From Atherix ibis (lineage: Eukaryota; Arthropoda; Insecta; Diptera; Athericidae), in contig OY282610.1 of the NCBI GenBank assembly GCA_958298945.1, positions 37,021,667 through 37,085,666 of the forward strand: a DNA stretch of 64,000 bases. Direction: 5' to 3'. Position 1 is the stretch's first letter. Every line of letters starts with the position of its first letter. Shown here one piece after another: positions 1 through 11,295 of the stretch. The notes under the pieces were generated by a model. The model saw nothing but the letters and a program-made list of their open reading frames with translations. It made no database searches and had not been told where the DNA came from. The position numbers were made by a program, and so were the translations under genes.

Positions 1-510
1 TTAGGCTTTTTTCTGTAATTTTTTTTAAAAAAATTTTGAAAATTTGGAAGTTTTTACATAAAAAAAAGTTTTTTTTTCTTTTTAAATTGGAAAAAACTTA
101 ATTTTTTTGAATTCTTCTTTTTAAGTTTTAAGAACTTTTATTGTGCTTGATTTTTTTCAATATTTTTTAACCTCTTCTAAATATTAGGGTTATTTTTAGT
201 TTTTTTTCTGTAATTTTTTTTTTTTAATATTTTTAAACCTTTTCCAATTAGTTTTTTGTTCTTAAACTATTGAAAATTTCAAGACATTTTTTATTCCTTT
301 TAAATGGAACAAAAAAATTATTTCTTGTAATTTTTTAGTAACAAAGCTTTTTTTAAATATTTATTCCAATTGAAATCCTTAATTTTTTCTTGTCACTTAC
401 CTTAAAACCTTCTACAATAATTAATTTTATAAAAAAAAAATTATTTTCTTATGCAATTTTATTAAGTTTTTATTTATCATAAATTTGATTTTTGCCATTT
501 TTTTTTACAG
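1..510 (+). other. Intron upstream of RapGEF exon
   Basis: Strongly AT-rich, with many T and A runs and no usable reading frame. It ends in a long pyrimidine tract followed by TTTTTTACAG immediately before the coding block at 511, a textbook 3' splice site. I see no gene or recognisable mobile element in it. Confidence 0.7.
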
Positions 511-638
511 GAACTTCAAATTATTTATTATGGACTGCATGCCCTGGAGCCATTGTCCGCTTATCGTGATTCAATACTACGTGCACTCTGCAAACTAGTC
601 CGCTATGAAAAGCATCAAGTCAATGAGGTCCTATTCTG
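511..638 (+). CDS. Gef26: PDZ-GEF/RapGEF2-6 internal exon (N-terminal cNMP-binding-like domain)
   Basis: Internal exon of 128 nt, flanked by TTTACAG and GTAAGC splice sites. In frame it reads ELQIIYYGLHALEPL..., then ...LRALCKLVRYEKH...NEVLF. From family knowledge this resembles the extreme N-terminus of RapGEF2/RapGEF6 (PDZ-GEF), where a '(D/E)L..IY..LHG.E.LS..R...LR......RYE......VLFC' segment opens the first cyclic-nucleotide-binding-like domain. PDZ-GEFs are membrane-associated activators of Rap GTPases that act in cell adhesion, integrin function and morphogenesis; this domain does not bind cAMP with normal affinity. The exon starts in phase 0 and ends after two bases (TG) of a codon completed by the next exon as Cys. 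Splicing is inferred from sequence only. The symbol is that of the fly orthologue. Confidence 0.82.
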
Positions 639-841
639 GTAAGCCAAAAAAAAAATCCTTTAAACAAATTCAAAAAATTATCTTTTTTTAAGACAAATTT
701 GAAATTCCTTAAAAATTGTTATTGTATTTGAAAAGAGAAATCCCAATAGTTAAATACAAATGTACAACAATTCCACTGATCTTGCTGAGAAGCTATGAAG
801 CTTTTTCCAAAACTAATCACGATCACTCTTGCAACTTTCAG
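639..841 (+). other. Short intron between the two RapGEF exons
   Basis: 203 bp, beginning GTAAGCC and ending TTTCAG. It is AT-rich. Removing it joins TG to C and restores a continuous reading frame across the two exons, which supports both splice sites. Confidence 0.8.
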
Positions 842-925
842 CACCGGCGAACTTGCGCAATGCTGGTACATACTGCTGTCCGGCGCTGTTTTTATTGGCG
901 GATCTATGTTTCTGCCCGGTTCAAG
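842..925 (+). CDS. Gef26: PDZ-GEF/RapGEF2-6 internal exon (cNMP-binding-like domain core)
   Basis: Internal exon of 84 nt preceded by AACTTTCAG and followed by GTAAGA. After completing the split Cys codon it reads TGELAQCWYILLSGAVFIGG and then SMFLPGS. The CWYILLSG...GSM.LP core is the best-conserved part of the first cNMP-binding-like domain of RapGEF2 and RapGEF6, which makes the assignment firm at family level. The exon ends after two bases (AG) of a codon. In known orthologues the protein would continue with an FGK-type segment; I could not find such an exon downstream in the window. No frameshift or stop is visible, so the gene looks functional, but only about 70 residues of a protein usually well over 1,000 residues long are present. 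Confidence 0.85.
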
Positions 926-1428
926 GTAAGAATTTTTTTTTAACTTTTCACAATATTAACAATATTTTAATTATTTCTATAAAAAAAAATTCACTTAAAA
1001 TTTTTTTACCTAATCTCGTATTGAATAACGAAGAAAATGATAAATTTAATCTTAAAAGCACATTGATTGAACATTAACTAAAATTGAAATTATTTTTCTT
1101 ACTTGATTTTGAATATTCCCGCTTCGTTAATGTCATCGCTGGAAACTTTCGAAAGCTTTCAAATTAAATTAAAGCACAGATAATATATTAAAGCGTTTTT
1201 GTGGCTATTGAAGTTGATTTAAAAAAAGAGCTTTTGCTAACAGCTCGAGCTTTTTGCGGTCATTTGTACTGTTTTTGATTAAGCGACTCGTGTGCAAAAT
1301 TAAACCTGACAAATGCAATGTGAAACGACAAAACAATTGCTTGAAATATTTTCGTTTTCTTAAAAAAAAAGCTTCTTCAAAAATTATGCTCGATTAAATT
1401 AAATTGCTTGGAGTTGAACGTTTATTTT

Positions 1429-2225
1429 ACTATAAAAAGTAGAGTTTTTTTAATGAAATTTTTGAAGTTGTTGAAAAATTATTTATTAAATAAAATTTTT
1501 TTTTGTATAATTTTTTTTAGTATAATTTTTGATAACGCAAAATTTTTTTACTATAAAAACTACTAAATATTTTTTGTAAATATAATTTTTAATAACAGAA
1601 AATTATTCTACTATAAAAATTATTACTTTTTTTGTGTAAATTTTAATAACGGAAAATTATTTTACTATAAAAATTATTAGTTTTTTTATGAAATTTGTTG
1701 AAGATGTTGAAAAATTATTTATTAATTTTTTTTTCTTTTTTGTATAATTTTTAGTAACGGAAAATTGTTCTACTATAAAAATTATTAGTTTTTTTGTGAA
1801 ATTTTTGAAGTTGTTAAAAAATTATTTATTAAATATTTTTTTTTTGTTTTTTGTACAAATTTTAGTAACGGAAAATATTTCTATTATAAAAATTATTAGT
1901 TTTTGTTGAAAATTTATTTTTTAAATTACAATTATTGATAACGGAAAATTATTCAAATATAAAAATTATAAACTTTTTTTTTTGTACAATTTTTAATAAC
2001 AGAAAATTATTCTACTATAAAAATTATTAGTTTTTTTTGTGAAATTTTTTGAAGTTGTTGAAAAATTATTTATTAAATTTTTTTTTGTTTTTTGTATAAT
2101 TTCTCTACTATAAAAACTATTAAAATTTCTTTTGTATTATTTTTAATAATGCAAAATTTTTCTACTATAAAAATTATGAAATTTTTTAAAATTGTTGAAA
2201 AATTATTTTACGTTAAAAATAATTA
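1429..2225. repeat. Degenerate AT-rich tandem array, mixed period up to about 110 bp
   Basis: The phrase ACTATAAAAATTATTAGTTT, followed by TGTGAAATTTTTGAAGTTG, then TTGAAAAATTATTTATTAAA and TAACGGAAAATTATTCT, recurs about eight times with indels. Units are imperfect and some are shortened. No coding capacity. It lies just inside the intron. Confidence 0.7.
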
Positions 2226-3925
2226 ACATTTTGATTTGAAGAAATTTTTAAAAAATATTTTGATTACAATCTTTTTAAAATATTTTGTCCAATTTATTAT
2301 TTATTTTTATTTTTTTTACTAATTTAATAAAAAAGAAAATAATCTTAAAAATTCTTAATGGGAACTTTTTTTTTAAAAAAAAATTATTTCCAGAATACTT
2401 TACAAACTAACAAATTTTAAAGTAATTTTAAAGAAAAAAAAACCTTTTATTTATTATGACAATAAAAAATATAAAAAAATTTCCTTTGAATAATATTTAA
2501 AAAAAAAAAAAAGGGTTTTCCTTAAGAATTCTAAAAAAAAAATTGTAAAAAGCAATGAGTAGCCTGACTTAGCGATACTGGCACATGTGCATTTAGTACG
2601 CAGTAAGTCGATTTGTAGCTAGTCACATAAACTGGGTATCCTTTGGTTGGTGTCAAAATAGCCTCAGTTTTCGTGGCGTAATAATCAGAAAAAAGGACCC
2701 TCAAAAAAATTAATATAATACAAAAAGAAAATTATTCTTCTTTCTAGATAAAAAAAATTTCGTTTCATTTTTAATATGAAAAATGATAAAACTTCATGAA
2801 AAAAATAAGATTTTAAAAGCAAAAGAAATAATTAAAAAATTTTATTTTTATTTTTATTTTACTGGACTTATAATAGGGAAAAATACCATTTTTGTTTTAG
2901 TAGAACAACATTTATGATTGTTATTTTAATTTAAAGAATTTTTATTTTTATTTTTTTTGTTTAAATTAAAACGTGCGTTAATCAGAACTACGACTTCCTG
3001 TGTACGACAGCTTGTGGCCATCAAAAATGAACTGCGCACGCCACTGGCAACTCTCTGAACGCATTCAGCGTCAATTGAATGCAATTAAAATTTTCGAACG
3101 ATCAATTTGGTGAGGAAAATGTTATCGTTGCACTTACCACAAACCCCCAAATACGTGCTCGAATTCATCAACAATCGTCCCCCCATTTTCTGCCGCAACC
3201 GTTATTTCCCAATCACACTTTCTGCTATGGTCTATAAAATCAATGAATTGTCGATCGTTTAATTGTTATTATTTCGAACTCGAACCAATTCATCATAACC
3301 AATCCTCCCACCCACCTACTGGACCCAAGAAATATTTTTTTTATTACCATCACTTATGCTTATTCGTATTTTGTTGGAGCCAGTTTGTTGTTTTAACAGT
3401 TAAAATTGTTTACATTTCTTTTGTTTTCCGTATAGTTTTTTTTGCTTCGTTGCAATAATTACACTAAGAAGGTGAACATGAATGTGCAATTCTATTTGTA
3501 CTGCACAGATTTTAGGTGTGAATTTGTGTTTTACGAACACACACACTAAATACGAGTATACCCACCGGATTTAGCGTGCCCGCTCCAACTCAACTACAAA
3601 CCTAGCTTCCCATGGCTAAAAGGCGATTATTTACATAAATTATTTTTTATGAAAATATTATTACGCTCACAGAGAAGAAAAAAATAATGTTTTTATGTAT
3701 CGACAATTCTTGGGGTCTTTTAATAATTTCCGTATTGGCACATTTTCTATCAGAAATAATTTATTGTAAATGTGCTCAGAGATTATTTTTAAGTTTTCTC
3801 CACTTTTCCTTATTTGGTTTTCCTTTTCTTTTTTTTGGTTTCACTTATTTTTGGTAATTTTATGTTTGCGTTCAGGTTGATTTTATGTAATTAAAAAATG
3901 AAAAGAAAACTTAACAAAATAAAGG
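2226..3925. other. Intronic DNA, no gene seen
   Basis: AT-rich up to about 2960, then a more balanced block at about 2960-3640 with CA-rich stretches. Short reading frames here lack coding character and splice context. Nothing recognisable as a gene, RNA or mobile element. Confidence 0.5.
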
Positions 3926-5191
3926 ATTTTCGAATAAGAGTGATATGATTTCTTTTCAAAAAAAAACACACACACTAATTGTTAAGGAAATTTAAATGTT
4001 TTTTATTTAATGTGAAGTACAATCGATACAATTAAGTTCTGAATAAAACGTCATTCAAATGGCCTTCACGACTTCTTTTGCAGGAACGAATTCGATGAAT
4101 CCAATTTTCGAGCACTTTCAATATTGACTTCTAAAGCTTGACGATAGTCTGGTTTATTGCTAAAGACCAATAACTTCAAATAACCCCACAAGAAATAGTC
4201 TAATGGTGTTAAATCACAACTTCCTGGAGGCCATTCAATGTCACAATTTCTTGAAATAATCGAATCTTCAAACTTTTCTCGCAATATTTTCGGTTGTTGC
4301 ACGTGCTGTGTGGCACGTAGCCCCGTCTTGTTGGAACCAGATGTTGTCAAGATCAACTTCTTCCAATTTCGGCCATAAAAAGTTGGTTATTGTCGATCTA
4401 TACCGCTCTCCATTGACAGTAACGGTGTTACCAGCTTCATTTCGAAAAAAGTACGGACCGATGATTCCACCAGACCAAAAACCACACCAAACTGTCAATT
4501 TAGGTGAATGTAATGGATGTTCATGAATAATTTGTGGATTTTCTTCGTACCAGAATCGACAGTTTTTTTTATTTACCGCACCACTCAGATGAAAGTGAGC
4601 CTCATCGGAGAAGATGATTTTCTTTAAAAAAAATCGTTATCGTTTTCAAGTTGTTCCAAGACAAAATCAGCAAATTCACGACGTTTACGGTGGTCCAATG
4701 GCTTCAGTTCTTGAGTGATAACAATTTTATACAGATGCAAGCCCAAACTCTTTCTGAAAATCCGCCAGGTTGTGGTTTGAGATAGTCCCAATTCTTGAGA
4801 ACGTCTTGGAATCGACAAATTGCGGTCTTCAGCAACACTTGCCTAAACGGCAGCAATATTTTCATTACTTCGAGCGGTTCTTTGTCTTATTGGCACTTGA
4901 ACATTATGTAAAGAAAATGTACGCTCGAAATTTTTAATAATTCGAAGAATAGCGAGCACAGTTGGACGATTTTGACGACCATAAAATGGCAAAAGCGCAC
5001 GAAAAGTTGCAATTGGAGAACGATTATTTTGATAATAAAATTGAATAATTTGTAAATGTTGTTCTTGCATATATCTCTTCATCATAAAATTGTAAACATT
5101 ACTGAATATAATGGACAAAAAAAAAACAAATCATGACGTATTAAAAATGGCCGAAAAGTCACTTATAAATCATATTACTCTTATTGGAAAA
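3926..5191 (-). mobile_element. DD41D (rosa-type) mariner-like transposon, full length but broken
   Basis: Roughly 1.27 kb bounded by inverted repeats: AATAAGAGTGATATGATTT at 3933-3951 on the plus strand, and the same sequence with one change on the minus strand at 5167-5187. The minus strand encodes a mariner-superfamily transposase in several frames. It has an N-terminal helix-turn-helix part (RSPIATFRALLPFYGR), the first catalytic Asp in IIFSDEAHF, the second in WFQQDGATCHTA and the third in CDLTPLDYFLWG. I count 124 nt between the second and third Asp codons, i.e. 41 codons plus one extra base, giving a D-41-D signature with a +1 frameshift. The D41D spacing is that of the rosa-type mariners described from fruit flies. 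There is an in-frame stop after ...SNENIAAV and further stops in the middle. No intact protein can be made. Confidence 0.85.
4066..5118 (-). pseudogene. Rosa-type transposase pseudogene
   Basis: Minus-strand pieces run from about 5118 (N-terminus, MKRYMQEQHLQIIQFYYQNN) through 4818-4624 (helix-turn-helix linker LSIPRRSQELGLSQTTTWRI) and 4498-4268 (VTVWCGFWSGGIIGPYFF) to about 4066. Breaks are a stop near 4843, a shift or stop near 4620, stops between 4540 and 4500, and a frameshift near 4290. All three catalytic Asp residues are still visible. This is the parent sequence of the fragments at 9259-10018 and 15093-15853. Confidence 0.85.
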
Positions 5192-6043
5192 CTCTATACA
5201 AGAAAATGAACCAAAAACTTTTCAAAAATAACAAAAAATCAATTTCACTTGCTTCTTTTTCTTACAATTTATCAATTTTTAATTTGTTTTTGAATTTTTT
5301 TTATCAAATTTACTGAGTTTATAAAAAAAAAAACCAAAAATTTTCAAAATTTTTCACATATTTTTAGAGTTTTTTTTTGTGACAGAAAAAAAAGCCAAAA
5401 AACATGCGAAAATAATTATTTTTGTCTTTAAATAAGCCAGAAAATTAATAAAGGAAAAAAAACAATTTTTTTTTAAAAAAATTTCCCGTCGTTTTGATTC
5501 AAATCTACCCCAAAAAGTGACTGAGCTGTTGTTGGTTTTGATTCGTCAATCGAAGATGGCAGCAGCAGCGCCCCGCGACCATAATTCACACTCGCCTGTC
5601 ATACGACCATAATTTTTAGTGCGATTTTCTATTTTTTACGGAATTAATGAGCTTTTTTCGCATAACCAGCCATTACGGTTGAAAGCTCATCAGCATAGTA
5701 AATGGCTAACCGGAAATGCCTTGGAATTCGGTCTTTTCGCTCATATTTTAATGGAAATATATTTTTTGTTTGTTTTTGCAATTTTTTTTATTGAATTTTT
5801 TTTTGCACGGAATTTTTTGCTTACCTGTTAATTGTTTGATATTTTTTTCTCTCGTTTTTCTTTTTTGTTTGTTTACACTTTTAAACAGAATCCTAGAAAT
5901 TGTTTGGAATTTTTTTTTTTTTAGAGAAAAAAAAATCGAATTCCTCCTGTCTTCCTGTTTTGACAAAGATTCCTTTATTAAAATAATATTTTCATTTCCA
6001 TCTGTTTGTGAGAATATATTTAAATGCAATTCACAATCACATA
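5192..6043. other. Spacer of macro-repeat, no gene seen
   Basis: Homopolymer-rich AT sequence with one more GC-rich island at about 5520-5600 (GATGGCAGCAGCAGCGCCCC and CCATAATTCACACTCGCC). It recurs almost unchanged in copies 2 and 3. Reading frames of around 70-115 codons reflect T/A runs (Phe/Lys-rich) and are not supported as genes. Confidence 0.5.
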
Positions 6044-6440
6044 TTAAGATGGTTCATAGAAAAAAAAACAATTCCCCATCGAAAGCGACAACTCCCTACC
6101 ATTTTGCGGGTAGTAAGTAGGATACCTCAAAAGACAAAATTCCGGTTCTTTTGACTGGATCCATTCATCAAGCGATTTTTCGATACTTTTATGAGAACTG
6201 AATCGCTCTCCGGAAAGGATCATTTGCATAAACTGGAACTAATGGGGAAATCTGATGAATTCCTGGACCAATTTTCCAACGTGAGGTGTAGCGTTGTCGT
6301 CTAGCAGGATCAGCCACAATCCAGCAGTTTTTCTTTCAAAGCTCGATTCAATCTCGGTATTAGCTGTAGTCAATAACGAACACCACCAATGGGTCTCAGA
6401 TGGTTTCAGGAGTTCATAATAAAAGAGAGATTTCTGATAC
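6044..6440 (-). pseudogene. Mariner transposase C-terminal fragment (copy 1)
   Basis: On the minus strand, first LWLILLDDNATPHVGKLVQ, which resembles the second catalytic-Asp block of mariner transposases (xxDNAxPH). Then LSGERFSSHKSIEKSLDEWI, followed by QSKEPEF, which matches the C-terminal pattern 'G..F.S...I...L..W..SK...F..GI..LP.RW.K'. The catalytic third block is missing and the frame shifts at least twice. It is a remnant of a second mariner lineage, distinct from the rosa-type element. Its equivalent in copy 2 carries its own indels. Confidence 0.7.
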
Positions 6441-6449
6441 TTTTTGGAA

Positions 6450-7560
6450 AATGAAAACTGATAAAAATATGGATTCTTTCAAGGACATTTTTTTTTAAAG
6501 TAAAACTGATGAAAATGTGGAACATTTCAAGGACTTTTTTTATAAAAAGTAAAAGTAATGAAAATGTGGAACCTTTTAAGGATTTTTTTTTAAAATAAAA
6601 ATTGATGTAAATGTGGAACCTATCAAGAACATTTGTTTTATAAAAAGGAAAACCGATGAAAATATGGAACTTTTCAATGAATTTTTTTTATAAAAATAAA
6701 AACTGATGAACATGTGGAACGTGTTTTTTTCAAAGACTTTTTTTTTAAAAGAAAAACGAATGAAAATGTGGAACCTTTTAAGAACTTTTTTTTATAAAAA
6801 GTAAAACCGATGAAAATGCGGAACCTTTCAAGGACTTTTTTTTAAAATAAAAATTGATGTAAATGTGGAACCTATCAAGAACATTTGTTTTATGAAAGGA
6901 AAACCGATGAAAATATGGAACTTTTCAATGAATTTTTTTTATAAGAATAAAAACTGATGAAAATGTGGAACCTTTCAAGGACTTATTTTATAAAAAGTAA
7001 AACTAATGAAAATGTGGAACCTTTCAAGGACTTATTTTGAAAAGTTAAACTCACTAAAATGTAGATCTTTTCAAGGACTTTTTTTTATAAGAATAAAAAC
7101 TGATGAAAATGTGGAACCTTTCAAGGACTTATTTTATAAAAAGTAAAACTAATGAAAATGTGGAACCTATTAAGGACATTTTTTGTAAAAATAAAAACTG
7201 ATGAACATGTGGAACGTGTGTTTTTTCAAAGACTTTTTTTTTTGAAAAGAAAAACGAATGAAAATGTGGAACCTTTTAAGAACTTTTTTTTATAAAAAGT
7301 AAAACCGATGAAAATGGGGAACCTTTAAAAGATTTTTTAATAAGAATAAAAATTGATGAAAATGTGGAACTTTTCAGTACTTTTTTTTTATAAAAAGAAA
7401 AACTCATGAAAATGTGGCAACTTTCAAGGATTTTATAATAAAAATGTGGAGCTTTTCAAGGACTTTTTTTTATATAAAAAGTGAAACAGATGAAAATATG
7501 GAATTTTTCAAGGACCTTTTTACAAAAAGGACCTTTTTTTACAAAAACCACTCTTTTAAA
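6450..7560. repeat. 45-50 bp minisatellite array, copy 1
   Basis: About 22 imperfect units built on GATGAAAATGTGGAACCTTT, CAAGGACTTTTTTTTATAAA and AAGTAAAACT. Variant units (GTAGATCTTTTCAAGG; GAACGTGTTTTTTTCAAAG) occur in the same order as in copy 2, so the array was duplicated as a block and then changed length. Short frames reading ...NVEPFKDFF... are by-products of the repeat. Confidence 0.9.
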
Positions 7561-7621
7561 GAAGTTCCAGAAAAGATTGTTTTTCTGAGCCTTTCTAGAA
7601 TCAACGTTACTTGTTCGAGAA

Positions 7622-7850
7622 TAAAAAGAAATTACTGCCGTTTAGCACACCGCACCCCCTTTCCCATGGTCCTATTCACCTGATCTAAGCCCGTGATTTG
7701 TTTTTTTTTGTTGCCAAAAATCATAATAAGATTTGAAAGGACCTCATCCTGATACTGCCGATAAAATTTAAAGGAGGATTGTAATTGAGGAGGTGAAAAT
7801 GATTTCAGTTGATGCCTTCCAGCACTTTATAACCTTTATTTTTTAACGTA
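7622..7850 (+). pseudogene. Mariner transposase 3' fragment, plus strand (copy 1)
   Basis: The plus strand reads YSPDLSP, then a TGA stop where mariners have Cys, then DF and, after a T-run frameshift, LLPKIIIRFER. This is the third catalytic-Asp block, YSPDLSPCDFFLFPK, of mariner transposases. Downstream PHPDTADKI, a stop, then RRIVIEEVKMISVDAFQHF fits the C-terminal 'F.T...I......L......DAFQ..F' pattern. Upstream parts are replaced by the minisatellite. Pseudogene. Confidence 0.75.
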
Positions 7851-8752
7851 TAAAAAAAAATTGCCATATCATAAAAAAGCAATAATATTTCTAACCGTTC
7901 AATTGAAAAAGTTCTACTATTTTCTTGTTGGAAAATTATGCTTTATTAAAAATTTAATACTTTTTTGTGTTTCAAATAATTTTTTGTTTCTTTTAATTAT
8001 ATTCCATAAGCAAAAACAAAATTACAAATTCAAATTAGAATTAATTCCAAAAAAAAAAAAAACAGAAACGCTCCAAAGTTGATAAAAATTAATTACAGTG
8101 CATAATAGCCAAAAACAAGGCGGCAGGAAATAATATGGAAAAAAAGCTAAAATATTGTTTTTTTTCTTTTTCACAACAAAAAAAACTAATAAATTTTCTT
8201 AATTACTATTATTATGTGAACTGATTAAATAAGATTTATATGCATTTTCTCATGTTTTATTGTCCGATGTACCATCGAAATGAATGTTGGCTAGTAAACG
8301 AGCGACTATACGTATTTATAGTATAATTAATATAATTAAATAGTTTTGTTGTTGTTGTTGTTTTTTTGATGTTTTATGAATAAAATTTTCAATGAAAAAT
8401 TGAATTGGTCAAAAGTTGAACTCAACAGAATGTGGAAATTTTTTCATTAATTTCACTGACCATTCATGAATTTTCATTTCGTCCAAAATCATTAATATTT
8501 ATTCCAAAATGTATAAATGCGAAACGGATACATTCAAAAATAAATAGTAAATGTGGCGGAAAGTTTTTTTTATTTGTGTAAAATTTTCTGTTTATTTTAA
8601 TAAGCAATTTTAGTACGTTTTTTTTTGCAAGTTTATTAACAAAAAATATTTTTTATGAAAGAAAGCCTATCATTTGTATTAAAAAAGAATCTTTTGAAAA
8701 ATTTGCCAGAAAATCTTCATTGGTAATTTTTCACATAGACTTCGATATAGAC
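7851..8752. other. AT-rich spacer of macro-repeat, no gene seen
   Basis: Low-complexity DNA with a short GTT run at about 8349-8363 and ordinary AT-rich sequence. It recurs nearly identically at about 13684-14586. No coding or RNA gene signal. Confidence 0.5.
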
Positions 8753-8995
8753 TTATCCATTTTGCAATTAGAAAAGTCATATGACAGCTGTCAAATATTT
8801 ATTTTATTTCAAAGAAAATTTTATTTTGATTAAAAATTACCATTTGATATTATAAAAATAATTAAATTGTAAAAAAATTATATTTGCGTTTATTTTACAA
8901 AAGTGCGTATTTTCACGTAGCCACCATTTGGGCGAAATTTTCTGCAGCGATGTGGCTACGTCAATAAGCAAAATTGCTATTTATAGGGCTCTGAA
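8753..8995 (+). mobile_element. Left end of a mariner-like transposon (copy 1), truncated into minisatellite
   Basis: Starts TTATCCATTTTGCAATTAGA, aligning with the terminal repeat TTATCCATACTGTGGTTCGG of the element at 49444. It is followed by the subterminal palindrome GACAGCTGTC, then CAATAAGCAAAATTGC and GGGCTCTGAAAA, which also occur near 49570-49610. At about 8995 it passes directly into minisatellite sequence. Its missing right half appears to be the segment at 17409-18240. Confidence 0.75.
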
Positions 8996-9258
8996 AACTC
9001 ACAAAAATTGATGAAAAAGTGGAACCTCTTACGGACATTTAAGAAAAGTAAAACTCATTAAAATGTAGATCTTTTCAAGGACTTTTTTTTTATAAAAATA
9101 AAAACTGCTGAAAATGTGGAACCTTTCAAGGACTTTTTAAATAAAAATTATGAAAATGTGGAACATTTCAAGGACTTTTTTTTTTAAAAAAATTATGAAA
9201 ATGTGGAATCTTTCAAGGACTTTTTTTGAAAAGTAAAACTCATTCAAATGTAGATCTT
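8996..9258. repeat. Short minisatellite block at end of macro-repeat copy 1
   Basis: Five to six units of the same GAAAATGTGGAACCTTTCAA family. The last unit stops at GTAGATCTT and is fused to transposase sequence (AACGGTG), forming the copy 1/copy 2 junction. Confidence 0.85.
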
Positions 9259-10018
9259 AACGGTGTTATCAGCTTCATTTCGAAAGAAGTACGGACCGAT
9301 GATTCAACCAGACCAAAAACCACACCAAACTGTCAATTTAGGTGAATGTAATTGGTGTTCATGAATAATTTGTGGATTTTCTTCGCATCAGAATTGCAGT
9401 TTTGTTTATTTACCGCACCACTCAAATGAAAGTGAGCCTCATCGGAGAAGATGATTTTCTTTTAAAAAAATCGTTATCGTTTTCAAGTTGTTCCAAGACA
9501 AAATCAGCAAATTCACGACGTTTACGGTGGTCCAATGGCTTCAGTTCTTGAGTGATAACAATTTTATACAGATGCAAGCCCAAACTCTTTCTGAAAATCC
9601 GCCAGGTTGTGGTTTGAGATAGTCCCAATTCTTGAGAACGTCTTGGAATCGACAAATTGCGGTCTTCAGCAACACTTGCCTAAACGGCAGCAATATTTTC
9701 ATTACTTCGAGCGGTTCTTTGTCTTATTGGCACTTGAACATTATGTAAAGAAAATGTACGCTCGAAATTTTTAATAATTCGAAGAATAGCGAGCACAGTT
9801 GGACGATTATTACGACCATAGAATGGCAAAAGCGCACGAAAAGTTGCAATTGGAGAACGATTATTTTGATAATAAAATTTAATAATTTGTAAATGTTGTT
9901 CTTGTATATATCTCTTTATGATAAAATTGTAAACATTACTAAATATAATGGATGAAAAAAAACAAATCATGACGTATTAAAAATGGCCGGAAAGTCACTT
10001 AGAAATCATATTACTCTT
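9259..10018 (-). pseudogene. Rosa-type transposase fragment (N-terminal half), macro-repeat copy 2
   Basis: Minus-strand match to 4421-5190: the C-terminal catalytic half is cut off at 9259, while the helix-turn-helix half, the DEAHF-containing block and the distal inverted repeat (AAATCATATTACTCTTATTGG at 9997-10017) remain. The stop after SNENIAAV is shared with copy 1, so the damage predates the duplication. Confidence 0.85.
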
Positions 10019-10873
10019 ATTGGAAAACTCTATACAAGAAAATTAACCAAAAACTTTTCAAAAATAACAAAAAATCAATTTCACTGGCTTCTTTTTCTTA
10101 CAATTTATCAATTTTTAATTTGTTTTTGAAATTTTTTTATCAAATTTACTGAGTTTATAAAAAAAAAAACCAAAAATTTTCAAAATTTTTCACATATTTT
10201 TAGAGATTTTTTTTGTGACAGAAAAAAAAGCCAAAAAACATGCGAAAATAATTATTTTTGTCTTTAAATAAGCCAGAAAATTAATAAAGGAAAAAAAACA
10301 ATTTTTTTTTTAAAAAATTTCCCGTCGTTTTGATTCAAATCTACCCCAAAAAGTGACTGAGCTGTTGTTGGTTTTGATTCGTCAATCGAAGATGGCAGCA
10401 GCAGCGCCCCGCGACCATAATTCACACTCGCCTATCATACGACCATAATTTTTAGTGCGATTTTCTATTTTTTACGGAATTAATGAGCTTTTTTCGCATA
10501 ACCAGCCATTACGGTTGAAAGCTCATCAACATAGTAAATGGCTAACCGGAAATGCCTTGGAATTCGGTCTTTTCGCTCATATTTTAATGGAAATATTTTT
10601 TTTGTTTGTTTTTGCAATTTTTTTTATTGAATTTATTTTGCACGGAATTTTTTGCTTACCTGTTAATTGTTTGATATTTTTTTCTCTCGTTTTTCTTTTT
10701 TGTTTGTTTACACTTTTAAACAGAATCCTAGAAATTGTTTGGAATTTTTTTTTTTTTTAGAGAAAAAAAAATCGAATTCCTCCTGTCTTCCTGTTTTGAC
10801 AAAGATTCCTTTATTAAAATAATATTTTCATTTCCATCTGTTTGTGAGAACATATTTAAATGCAATTCACAAT
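10019..10873. other. Spacer of macro-repeat copy 2, no gene seen
   Basis: Near-identical counterpart of 5192-6043, including the GATGGCAGCAGCAGCGCCCC island. The only differences seen are single-base changes and run-length changes. Confidence 0.5.
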
Positions 10874-11260
10874 CACATATTAAGATGGTTCATAGAAAAA
10901 AAAACAATTCCCCATCGAAAGCGACAACTCCCTACCATTTTGCGGGTAGTAAGTAGGATACCTCAAAAGACAAAATTCCGGTTCTTTTGACTGGATCCAT
11001 TCATCAAGCGATTTTTTCCGCTCTCCGGAAAGGATCATTTGCATAAACTGGAACTAATGGGGAAATCTGATGAAGTAATTAATATCTGGCAATTGCTGGA
11101 CCAATTTTCCAACGTGAGGTGTAGCGTTGCCGTCTAGCAGGATCAGTAACAATCCAGCAGTTTTTCTTTCAAAGCTCGATTCAATCTCGGTATTAGCTAT
11201 AGTCAATAGCGAACACCACCAATGGGTCTCAGATGGTTTCAGGAGTTCATAATAAAAGAG
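10874..11260 (-). pseudogene. Mariner transposase C-terminal fragment (copy 2)
   Basis: Counterpart of 6044-6440. Relative to copy 1 it has lost the ...TTCGATACTTTTATGAGAAC... stretch and gained a short insertion near 11080 (AGTAATTAATATCTGGCAAT). These independent indels show relaxed decay after duplication. Confidence 0.7.
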
Positions 11261-11295
11261 GGATTTCTGATACTTTTTGGAAAATGAAAACTGAT

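Larger units (their letters stand above)
4421..9258. repeat. Macro-repeat copy 1 (4,838 bp)
   Basis: Starts inside the rosa-type transposase at AACGGTGTTA and ends at ...AATGTAGATCTT, where copy 2 begins with AACGGTGTTA again. Order of contents: half of the rosa-type element, a spacer with a GATGGCAGCAGCAGCGCCCC tract, a minus-strand mariner C-terminus, a minisatellite of 45-50 bp units, a plus-strand mariner piece, AT-rich DNA, the left end of a further transposon, and a second short minisatellite block. It is about 1 kb shorter than copy 2, mainly in the minisatellite. Confidence 0.85.

Noticed and set aside
5619..6120. Phe-rich frames in the macro-repeat spacer
   Set aside because: Products of T runs; change frame with run length between copies (5619 versus 10455), which is not expected of coding sequence.
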